Source of the DNA: Kiritimatiellia bacterium
GTDB lineage: Bacteria > Verrucomicrobiota > Kiritimatiellia > JAFGHX01
Reading direction: 5' to 3'
NCBI GenBank assembly: GCA_016929905.1
Contig: JAFGHX010000011.1
Coordinates: 1 to 56,657 of the forward strand
Length of the DNA: 56,657 nucleotides
Both the position numbers and the translations under genes were made by a program. This document shows, piece by piece, positions 51,004 through 56,657 of the stretch. The notes under the pieces were generated by a model, which saw only the letters and a program-made list of their open reading frames with translations, made no database searches and was not told the origin of the DNA. The stretch's first letter is position 1; each line of letters begins with the position of its first letter.

Positions 51004-51178
51004 GCGGAGGTCAAAGGGCGAAGGGGCGAAGGGGCGAAGGTCGGAGGTCGGAGGTCGGAGGTCGAACAAGAGACAGCCAGGCGGCCGGTGTTTTGAGACC
51101 TTCAACCGGCGAGTCGATCCCTCCCACCTCGACCTGCGATCTGCGATCTGCGCCCTGCGACTTTCCGACCTTTGACTC
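51004..51178. repeat. Inverted pair of GAAGGTCGGAGG word arrays
   Basis: The left array (51004-51065) has AAGGGGCGAAGG then TCGGAGG words. The right array (51127-51178) is their degenerate reverse complement (CTGCGATCTGCGAT, CCGACCTTTGACTC). They flank about 60 bp between the convergent sulfatase and TIM-barrel genes. Confidence 0.75.
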
Positions 51179-51183
51179 TTCTG

Positions 51184-51978
51184 CTACCCCACATACTTCT
51201 CGAACAAGGCGATATTCTTCGTGATCATATCGGGGTCGTCGCCGAGGAACATGCCGATATTGGTCACGTCACCCGGCCGCATCGCTTTGCCGAGCACCTC
51301 GAAGGACGGCTCGATCGGTTTGTTGCCGGCGGCGAGCACCTTGTAGTGCACGACGGGCGTCTTGATCGTCTGGATGGTGGCGATCATGCGCTGGCGATCC
51401 TCGTCCTCCCATTTCTCGCCCGTCTCGATATGCGCGGCGTGCTTGGAGCGGTCTGTCGGGTTGTAGTAGCTGCACATCTGGAAGTCCACCTGCAGGTTGT
51501 CGCGGATCCACTCGTGCGCTTGCGGCTTGTGCCCGGCAAACCCGGCCACGACCCCGCCCTCGCGCATGGTGTCGAGCGCCTCGCGGAAATTGTCGAACTG
51601 GCCGTTTGCGTACCAGAAGTCGACAATGCCGCCGTGAATGTAGGTGCCCGTCGCCCCCAGCGCAATGGCGCCGTTCAGCCACTTGCGCCAGCTGTCCGGA
51701 TCGTTCTTCTCCTGGGAAACCTGGGCGAACCACTGCAGCGTGACACCCGCCTCCCGGTACTTCCGCACAATGCCGAAGATGTGGTCATCGGTCCGCATGA
51801 AGCAGGTGTTGAGGCCCGCCTCTTCGGCCAGGCGCAGCGCGTCCACGATCTTCTCCGGCGTGTAGTAGGCCGTCATGTCCTTGCTGCGGGCCGGGTTCTG
51901 GTGGCTGAACCCGCTGAACGGGTTGCCGCCGATGCACAGGCGCGAAACCCGGGCTTTGCCGATCGGTACGGTCTGCAT
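51184..51978 (-). CDS. TIM-barrel protein, aldo-keto-reductase-like
   Basis: A 264-aa protein. It begins VPIGKARVSRLCIGGNPFSG, resembling aldo-keto reductase starts, with EAGLNTCFMRTD, GATGTYIHGG, VVAGFAGHKPQAHEW and TPVVHYKVLAAGNKP as further barrel strands. The AKR catalytic Tyr/Lys tetrad is not obvious, so a non-reductase barrel is likely. Seen often in PVC genomes with no function. The ATG at 51978 is six bases after AGGAG; longer starts are too close to that site. Next on the strand after the DUF6785-like membrane gene. Confidence 0.7.
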   Translation of the reverse strand: MQTVPIGKARVSRLCIGGNPFSGFSHQNPARSKDMTAYYTPEKIVDALRLAEEAGLNTCFMRTDDHIFGIVRKYREAGVTLQWFAQVSQEKNDPDSWRKWLNGAIALGATGTYIHGGIVDFWYANGQFDNFREALDTMREGGVVAGFAGHKPQAHEWIRDNLQVDFQMCSYYNPTDRSKHAAHIETGEKWEDEDRQRMIATIQTIKTPVVHYKVLAAGNKPIEPSFEVLGKAMRPGDVTNIGMFLGDDPDMITKNIALFEKYVG

Positions 51979-52114
51979 CGTCATCTCCTTTTGCTGCAAA
52001 CAGTCTGTCTTGTCGGGCGCGGGATTCCGGAGGGCGGGATCCCGATAGTATGCCGCGCGGCTGACGAGAATGCAACCCCGTGCCGCTTGCCCGGCCGGCA
52101 GCCCCGAGAAACGG

Positions 52115-54154
52115 CTACCCCGGAAAGATGGAGAACTTGACCGGGGGGAACCCTTTCACGGCGTAGTAGAGTGCGCCGACGATCATCCACAGCAGCCCGC
52201 CGAGCAGGTCGCCGGCGATCATGCCGACCATGAACGGCCTCACGTTGCGGTAGGTTCGGCCGCCGCCGAGCCGCACGACCAGCGCCTTGACCGCCCAGCC
52301 GATCAGGAAGCTGGTCCCGATCTTGGCGATCGGATAGGTCATCCAGACCAGGAAGATGATGGGGTGGAACGGCCACTTGGCGAACCGAATGCGCAGGAAC
52401 GCGAATGAGACGAACAGGCCGAACCCGACGAGCAGCCAGGTGACGAACCGCTTGTCCGGGCGCACGGCCAGGATGCGGTGCCCCAACGTCATGCCGACGG
52501 ATTCCGCGAGGACCCCGTCGGCCTGCATCGTCTGGATTTGCTGATCGACGAGCTCGAACCCCATCTTCGGGACGTTCTGGGTCGCCCAGCTGTCCCCGAG
52601 CCACGCGCCGCGATCGTACTGCAGCCACAAGACCGTGACGAGCCCGCCGACCAGGCACAGGAGGAACGTGAGGCCCATGGCCGCGGCCACGCGGCCGCGC
52701 GGCACGCCGTGGTTCTCCGCCACGCGCAAGGCGTTGGCGACAAACGGCATCATCGCCTCGCGCGGGTCGATGGTGAGCACAACACAGGCCATCGCCAGCA
52801 CGGCCATGATTCGCGGCCCGAGCGCATGCGCGCCGGCCAGGCCCAGCAGCACGGCCGTCGCCTGCCAGTACGGCTGAATGAAGAACAGCCCCGTCTCGGC
52901 GCAGATCCGGCTCATGGCCGCGAACATGAGCGTGACGAGCAGCACCACGACAACGGCAAACGGCCAGGGCAGCCCGAGCCCGACCATCATCAGCGTGCCC
53001 ACCAGCGCCATGGCGAGGAAAACGCGCAGGCCCCACACGGCCGACCGGTCCACGTCCCCGCCGGGCCGCAAGCCGACGGCGCTGAGCAGCGTCCTCCTGT
53101 AATAGGCCCTGCCGGTGACCAGAATCATGACAAACACGGCCAGATAGGCGCCGAAGAGCAGGCCCTGTATCTCGCCGACCCCCATGTAGGAACTGGTCAT
53201 TTTCACGCCGTAGGTGATCAGCGTCGCCCCGAACGCCGCCGCCACCAGATTCGTCAGGCCCAGACTGAGCGTGATGTCGGAGGGCAGAAAGTAGGCGAAC
53301 GCGACGACGGAAAAGAAGACGCTCGCTTGAAAGAGCCCGCCGGACATGGGCGCCGAAGCCAGACCGGGCATCAATTCCCGCAGCGGGGAGAGGTCGATTT
53401 CAGTGGGGAACTGAATGAAAGCGGGGAACCAGGCGTGCAGGCCGTTGATCACGTGGATGCCGAACACCGCCAGCAGCCCGTACCAGAAGAGCCGGGTGCG
53501 CGTGATGACCGGCGCCGGCTGCTGCCCCTCTTCGCCGAAGAGCAGGCGGACGAACTCGGCGACGGGGTACACAAGGTGCTCGTGCGTGCTCCATTGCCGG
53601 TGAAAGACGAGGGCGAGCCCCGTGAGCCCGATCATCAGCACCGCAAACAGCGGCACCCAGCGCAACAGCGCCGGCAGCCACGCCCGCCAGGGAACCCGGG
53701 CAAGCGAAATGTGTTCGCCCTCCTTCGCCATCCCGCGCAGGAACCCGCCGAGCACCACGTCCTCGTTCTCCGGGCCCGGCCGGACGAGGAGCCCGTCGGG
53801 GACATAGGAGAGCACCTCGTTCTTCTGCCAGGAGAAGTCGCTCTTCTCGTAGTGCGCCGGCATGACGAGAGCCGAGGTGAACGTGCGCAGGAAGCCGGAC
53901 GAGGGCACGACGCACGCGGCAAACGGCAACGCAACGACGACGGCCAGCTCCGCGCTGCTCAGCCGCCAGTTGCGCCGGACGCGGCACAACAGCGGGTTCA
54001 CGACCAGCACCACAACCACCAGGATCCCCACGACGAAGATCGGGAAGAAATTGCCGACGATGAACGTCTGCTGCATGTATGCGTCGTTGAAATGGCCGCC
54101 GAGCGCGATGAACAGCGCAAGCGCGAACCCGATGAGAAGCGCACGGATCGACAT
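52115..54154 (-). CDS. DUF6785-like polytopic membrane protein
   Basis: A 679-aa membrane protein with about 14 hydrophobic segments, starting MSIRALLIGFALALFIALGG. Characteristic pieces include HFNDAYMQQTFIVGNFFP, FLRTFTSALVMPAHYE, FPTEIDLSPLRELMPGL, FLPSDITLSLGLTNLV and FIQPYWQATAV. From memory this is the DUF6785/DUF6784 family, widespread in Planctomycetota, Lentisphaerota and Kiritimatiellota and distantly like oligopeptide transporters. It may be a transporter; substrate unknown. The ATG at 54154 follows GGGGAG. Its upstream gap separates ordinary chromosome from the cassette-like region. Confidence 0.8.
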   Translation of the reverse strand: MSIRALLIGFALALFIALGGHFNDAYMQQTFIVGNFFPIFVVGILVVVVLVVNPLLCRVRRNWRLSSAELAVVVALPFAACVVPSSGFLRTFTSALVMPAHYEKSDFSWQKNEVLSYVPDGLLVRPGPENEDVVLGGFLRGMAKEGEHISLARVPWRAWLPALLRWVPLFAVLMIGLTGLALVFHRQWSTHEHLVYPVAEFVRLLFGEEGQQPAPVITRTRLFWYGLLAVFGIHVINGLHAWFPAFIQFPTEIDLSPLRELMPGLASAPMSGGLFQASVFFSVVAFAYFLPSDITLSLGLTNLVAAAFGATLITYGVKMTSSYMGVGEIQGLLFGAYLAVFVMILVTGRAYYRRTLLSAVGLRPGGDVDRSAVWGLRVFLAMALVGTLMMVGLGLPWPFAVVVVLLVTLMFAAMSRICAETGLFFIQPYWQATAVLLGLAGAHALGPRIMAVLAMACVVLTIDPREAMMPFVANALRVAENHGVPRGRVAAAMGLTFLLCLVGGLVTVLWLQYDRGAWLGDSWATQNVPKMGFELVDQQIQTMQADGVLAESVGMTLGHRILAVRPDKRFVTWLLVGFGLFVSFAFLRIRFAKWPFHPIIFLVWMTYPIAKIGTSFLIGWAVKALVVRLGGGRTYRNVRPFMVGMIAGDLLGGLLWMIVGALYYAVKGFPPVKFSIFPG

Positions 54155-54270
54155 GGCACAGCTCCCCGCTATGAGCCAGCCAAGTATCAGACCCCGCGGG
54201 CGGGAATGCAATGCATTCCTGGCCGAATGCGCGCGACACGCGCCGCCAGTCGACGAGTTGCCCGTGGAAG

Positions 54271-54353
54271 CGGCTCGGCACAGCCTCGCCCTCCATTGGG
54301 ACGCCACGCGATTCTGGCCACAGAATTATCGCCGTTGTCTTTCCGCTCCGAAC
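54271..54353 (+). repeat. 83-bp interspersed repeat, copy 2
   Basis: The second copy of the repeat at 5-87, same orientation, about 80 percent identical by eye. It ends at 54353, inside the inverse core box of attC-like element D; similarity between the two copies stops exactly after CCGAAC. Confidence 0.75.
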
Positions 54354-54406
54354 GTGCAGCGTGATCGGCGTGGTATTCCGCGTCCGCTCCAACTGTCTGG
54401 TTCGAC
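54347..54406 (-). other. attC-like element D (after the toxin gene)
   Basis: Read on the minus strand: GTCGAAC (54406-54400), an imperfect hairpin, and GTTCGGA (54353-54347). Inside, AGC / GCT and GG-a-CGCGG / CCACGCC pair around an AATA loop, with an unpaired A in the left arm, as expected of the extrahelical base of an attC oriented on this strand. It begins five bases after the toxin stop. Sixty bases long. The weakest of the four elements in pairing. Confidence 0.5.
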
Positions 54407-54411
54407 AGTTT

Positions 54412-54756
54412 CTACAGATTCAGGACTAAGCGAAGTCCGTCATCGACCTGTCGCATCGTCTGGGCGTCGAGCGTCTTGACCTGTTCCTGCAAGAATGTTT
54501 TATCCAGCGCCGCTACCTGTGAAACGTTCACGACTGAAGGCTTGGGCAAGCCGGATGAACGTGCTGAGACGCGAACATTTCCTGGAGCTGCGGCAAGGCG
54601 CAGATTGGATGTGACGGAAGCACAGATGACGGTCTTGATTCGGCTTTGCGTGAATGTATCGGATTGTACGACAAGCACGGGGCGCCGACAGCCCGGTTCC
54701 GATCCGGCCCGGTCTGGAAGCTTTGCCCACCAGATCTCTCCGCGTTGCACTACCAT
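54412..54756 (-). CDS. MazF/PemK-family toxin
   Basis: A 114-aa MazF-type endoribonuclease toxin. RGEIWWAKLPDRAGSE, CRRPVLVVQSD and VNVSQVAALDKTF are the family's three characteristic strands, with the loop residues after RGEIWWA. It probably cleaves mRNA at short motifs and is held in check by the upstream antitoxin. Its ATG overlaps the antitoxin stop by seven bases, and AAGGAGG precedes it. The stop is five bases from attC-like element D. GC and codon use look less extreme than in the neighbouring genes, consistent with acquisition. Confidence 0.87.
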   Translation of the reverse strand: MVVQRGEIWWAKLPDRAGSEPGCRRPVLVVQSDTFTQSRIKTVICASVTSNLRLAAAPGNVRVSARSSGLPKPSVVNVSQVAALDKTFLQEQVKTLDAQTMRQVDDGLRLVLNL

Positions 54757-54986
54757 TCCTCCTTCGGCAACGAAAGCGACTGGAGCCGGGCGAAGACGCG
54801 GTCGAGCGAAGAGTCTTCCTTCGCGTAGACCTCGTTCAGTTTCCGGGTCACATCATCTTCCCTATGGTGTTGCATATACTCGGCAACGGCCGCCGTGAAC
54901 AGAGCACTGCGGGCAATCTTCCGTCGATGGGCGAATTGCTCAGCCCGTGCGAACACATCGTCAGGTATGGATATGGCTGTTTTCAT
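54750..54986 (-). CDS. Ribbon-helix-helix antitoxin
   Basis: A 78-aa protein with an N-terminal RHH domain (MKTAISIPDDVFARAEQFAH) and an acidic C-terminal tail (LNEVYAKEDSSLDRVFARLQ) that would embrace the toxin. It neutralises MazF and should autoregulate the operon. No ribosome site precedes the ATG at 54986, and the predicted promoter's start point falls within a few bases of it, so the transcript may be leaderless. Stop and toxin start overlap. Confidence 0.82.
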   Translation of the reverse strand: MKTAISIPDDVFARAEQFAHRRKIARSALFTAAVAEYMQHHREDDVTRKLNEVYAKEDSSLDRVFARLQSLSLPKEEW

Positions 54987-54987
54987 G

Positions 54988-55022
54988 ATGACATGGTATA
55001 ACCAGTGTCATACTCTTGTCAA
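54988..55022 (-). promoter_or_regulatory. Promoter with overlapping palindromic operator for the toxin-antitoxin pair
   Basis: On the minus strand TTGACA (55022-55017) and TATACC (55000-54995) are 16 bp apart. The palindrome ATGACATGGT (54988-54997) and ACCAGTGTCAT (55001-55011), with one unpaired base in the right arm and a three-base centre, covers the -10. That is the expected binding site of an RHH antitoxin. The promoter lies 16 bp downstream of attC-like element A, so this cassette carries its own promoter. Confidence 0.6.
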
Positions 55023-55037
55023 GTCTGTTGTCGTCCC

Positions 55038-55095
55038 GTCGAACGGCTGCGGTGAGGCGCGCGGCTGCCGCGTCGCCGGCACCTGCTGGTTCTGC
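55038..55095 (-). other. attC-like element A (after the PPC gene)
   Basis: Read on the minus strand: GCAGAAC (55095-55089) followed by CAGC, then a hairpin, then GTTCGAC (55044-55038). On the plus strand the hairpin is GGTG-a-GGCG-CGCGG-ctg-CCGCG-t-CGCC-gg-CACC. It starts 15 bases after the PPC stop codon. The outer boxes pair imperfectly (two mismatches). Fifty-eight bases long. Confidence 0.55.
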
Positions 55096-55109
55096 GATTT
55101 TCGTATTGA

Positions 55110-55556
55110 TTACGTGGTGAGACGACTGATCATTCCTTTCCCCATACCGGCAATATTCACGGGGACGCGCTCACGGTGCAATATGCCTCCCGATATTTCA
55201 GCAAGAAACATTTCACAGATGACATACGCTTTGCATCCCGGTTCCATGTGTCCGCCGAATGCCCCGGCCTCCGTGGCCAATGCAACATGAATGTGCGGAT
55301 CGCCATCGACAATCAAGCCATTCATTGCCAGAATCTCAATGCCACCTTCGCCGTTGTCGAAGCGATTCTCTGTTGGAATGCGATTGTGTGTCACCCAGTG
55401 CAGCGAGTATGCGGCCAAGGTGCCATAGCCGCCCATGACTACGGCCTGGCGTATGCCCGCTTCCCGCACATAAACCGTCACGCTGTTGAGCACATCTTCG
55501 CCGGGGTCGATCCGGACTACATGAATCTGTTTCGGGGTCAAGCTGAATCCTTGCAT
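55110..55556 (-). CDS. PPC-domain (DUF296) protein
   Basis: A 148-aa protein consisting of one PPC/DUF296 domain. IDPGEDVLNSVTVYVREAGI opens it, VMGGYGTLAAYSLHWV follows, and HIHVALATEAGAFGGHMEPG carries the His/Gly signature, like the plant AT-hook-associated and archaeal trimeric PPC proteins. Role in bacteria unclear; a metal or small-ligand-binding trimer is likely. GAGAGGA precedes the ATG at 55556. It lies 72 bp after the RraA-like gene, within the same cassette-like interval. Confidence 0.83.
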   Translation of the reverse strand: MQGFSLTPKQIHVVRIDPGEDVLNSVTVYVREAGIRQAVVMGGYGTLAAYSLHWVTHNRIPTENRFDNGEGGIEILAMNGLIVDGDPHIHVALATEAGAFGGHMEPGCKAYVICEMFLAEISGGILHRERVPVNIAGMGKGMISRLTT

Positions 55557-55628
55557 AGCGTTATCCTCTCTCTTCTGCCAGCACGCATTCAAGCCGTTCC
55601 CGATGGGACATGCCGTTTTTTGCATTCA

Positions 55629-56351
55629 TCATCGCCTCAGGGTATCGTCTTTCGGCAGCCCCAGATGGGCATAATATCGGCGGCGGCGGGCCAGGTCTTC
55701 CTCGCGTTCCGCGTGCGCCAGTGCGCTCACCTGCTCGATATGTTCGGCGGGCACCACAATGACGCCGTCGCCATCGGCCACGATAAAATCGCCCGGACGG
55801 ACCAAAACCCCGCCGATGCTAACCGGTAAATTATACTGGTCGAACTCGACCCTTCCGATTTTGCGACCTTGCCCGATGTAGGCGGAATAGGCAGGTATCC
55901 GCTGCATCGCGATCTCGTCGGAATCCCGGCAGCCTGCATTCGTGACGACCCCACGCGCCCCCTTGGAAACCCAGCGCATGATGTTGTTGGACCCGACATA
56001 GCCGATATTGCGGATACCGGCGCCGTCAATGACGATTACATCCCCTTCCGTGCAAGGCAAATCAACTGGCATGACCCGCGCCTGCCATTCCTTGCGGATT
56101 TCGACAGATTCTTCCGGTGACCGTGGCAGGTATGCCTGATTGGTCGGGAAATATCGTAATGTCATGGCAAATCCGCACATTCGGTGCGAGAGCTTCTCGC
56201 GATCAGTCCAAACCGGACGGATATCCGGGCTCATACTGCATCGGTCTAGTAGTCCAAGCGCGTCGAGCGCATCGCAGACATCGGCAACCCTCAGCTTTGA
56301 ATACTTGGCGCAAATTTCCCGACGCACTTTCTCGATCTCTTTGTCCATCAT
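55629..56351 (-). CDS. RraA-like protein (HMG/CHA aldolase or decarboxylase family)
   Basis: A 240-aa RraA-family protein. RVADVCDALDALGLLDRCSM opens the domain, GDVIVIDGAGIRNIGYVGSN gives the phosphate-type loop, and ARGVVTNAGCRDSDEI followed by PAYSAYIG matches the conserved Arg-Asp active-site region. VRPGDFIVADGDGVIVVP closes it. Family members are 4-hydroxy-4-methyl-2-oxoglutarate aldolases, oxaloacetate decarboxylases or RNase E regulators; an aldolase or decarboxylase is more likely here. The ATG at 56351 is preceded by AGGAGATGTGA, which begins only a few bases inside the boundary of attC-like element B. Confidence 0.87.
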   Translation of the reverse strand: MMDKEIEKVRREICAKYSKLRVADVCDALDALGLLDRCSMSPDIRPVWTDREKLSHRMCGFAMTLRYFPTNQAYLPRSPEESVEIRKEWQARVMPVDLPCTEGDVIVIDGAGIRNIGYVGSNNIMRWVSKGARGVVTNAGCRDSDEIAMQRIPAYSAYIGQGRKIGRVEFDQYNLPVSIGGVLVRPGDFIVADGDGVIVVPAEHIEQVSALAHAEREEDLARRRRYYAHLGLPKDDTLRR

Positions 56352-56363
56352 TCACATCTCCTG

Positions 56364-56418
56364 GCCGAACGGGGCGGCTCACGCGCCGCGGTACGCGGTC
56401 GCGTGCCGCTGGTTCGGC
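56364..56418 (-). other. attC-like element B (upstream of the RraA-like gene)
   Basis: GCCGAAC (56364-56370) and GTTCGGC (56412-56418) are perfect 7-bp outer boxes. Inside, GCGGC-tc-ACGCG pairs with CGCGT-GCCGC, leaving a two-base bulge, and CCGC-ggtac-GCGG forms the apical hairpin. Box-spacer-box-hairpin order, bulged bases and the 55-base length fit an attC. By the bulge rule it would point along the plus strand; by gene placement it ends the 60-aa ORF and precedes RraA on the minus strand, so orientation is open. Confidence 0.6.
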
Positions 56419-56561
56419 AATGCGTCATTCTCTCGACCGTCGTTCTTCTCTTCCTCGTCGACCCTTATCGTCGCCGTTATCGTAAACCGATTTGGCCGCG
56501 CGGCCATGATCACGCGCCGGAGATTCGGTCCACGAGAACGATTGACGATTTCCGGACCCAT
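56379..56561 (-). CDS. Small ORF of the first cassette-like interval (60 aa)
   Basis: A 60-residue frame, MGPEIVNRSRGPNLRRVIMA and onward to PNQRHATAYRGA. Its TGA stop lies inside attC-like element B, as is frequent for integron cassette ORFs, and it starts a few bases inside the boundary of element C. The start of the frame is close to a CAGGAAG sequence, too close for ideal spacing; an internal Met at residue 19 is an alternative. No family recognised and coding status is uncertain. Confidence 0.35.
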   Translation of the reverse strand: MGPEIVNRSRGPNLRRVIMAARPNRFTITATIRVDEEEKNDGRENDALPNQRHATAYRGA

Positions 56562-56568
56562 CTTCCTG

Positions 56569-56630
56569 GCCGAACGGCGTCCCTCACGGGCGCGCGGCCC
56601 CCGCGCGTCCCGTGCAGGGGCTGGTTCGGC
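56569..56630 (-). other. attC-like element C (right edge)
   Basis: GCCGAAC (56569-56575) and GTTCGGC (56624-56630) are perfect outer boxes. CACGGG-CGCGCGG and CCGCGCG-t-CCCGTG form a 13-bp hairpin with one bulged T, and CCCT / AGGG adds an outer stem with a bulged C. It shares GGCCGAACGG, CTCACG and CTGGTTCGGC with element B, while the rest differs. Sixty-two bases long; the window ends 27 bases later. Confidence 0.6.
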
Positions 56631-56657
56631 TTCCTGTGATTCTTCCGCTCGTCGTCC

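Noticed and set aside
54216..54262. A fifth attC-like element (TTCCTGGCCGAATGCGCGCG...)
   Set aside because: It shares TTCCTGGCCGAA with elements B and C, but the inverse core is GCCGAAT rather than AAC-ended and no matching GTT box lies at the right distance. It could be a decayed remnant; evidence is too weak to annotate.

Overview
The window is high-GC bacterial chromosome. Its content points to the Kiritimatiellota / Planctomycetota-Verrucomicrobiota-Lentisphaerota group: a Cys-type sulfatase, a DUF6785-like polytopic membrane protein, GTP-dependent PEP carboxykinase, an LL-diaminopimelate aminotransferase, secreted beta-helix proteins (one with a Ca-loop tail of the DxDxDxMxDxWE type), SGNH-TPR proteins and two sugar-phosphate-isomerase-like TIM barrels. 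Gene content cannot fix the phylum; Kiritimatiellota is my best guess. No rRNA, tRNA, CRISPR array, transposase or integrase was seen.

Layout. 1-300: end of an interspersed repeat. 301-1704: FAD oxidoreductase. 2000-12599: a convergent cluster that looks like prenyl or lipid metabolism. On + it has an acyl/aryl-CoA-ligase-like enzyme, a UbiA prenyltransferase, a rifampin-phosphotransferase-like dikinase and a formyltransferase. On - it has HMG-CoA reductase, a DUF3419/BtaA-like protein and an apparent prenol-kinase fusion. 12850-18756: a methyltransferase, then a minus-strand set of membrane, TPR and SGNH proteins. 18864-25336: DUF362-ferredoxin protein, lipid acyltransferase, DapL, TIM-barrel isomerase, YjiK-like lipoprotein and HEAT-repeat protein. 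25518-32259: PEP carboxykinase, two secreted carbohydrate-type proteins and a membrane protein. 32660-40696: MutS, HNH endonuclease, isomerase, VTT-domain protein, and an HPr-PdxA-RsmA operon. 40889-54154: a four-helix-bundle/zinc-finger gene, macrodomain, beta-helix, phosphoesterase, PHP, sulfatase, TIM-barrel and DUF6785-like genes.

54347-56630 differs from the rest. The genes (RHH antitoxin, MazF toxin, PPC/DUF296 protein, RraA-like protein, small ORF) all lie on the minus strand and look less GC-biased. They are separated by four structured elements of 55-62 bp with the inverted core boxes and imperfect hairpins of integron attC sites. I read this as a cassette array (or an integrase-less attC cluster) running off the right edge.

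The intergenic DNA is also unusual. At least nine gaps hold short degenerate 'word' arrays, most of them in inverted pairs, each locus with its own word. There are also three copies of a palindromic element, an 83-bp repeat near both ends of the window, strings of hairpins, and repeat-derived sequence running into gene starts. Several plausible promoters share a TTGnnn / 17-bp / TAtnnT form.
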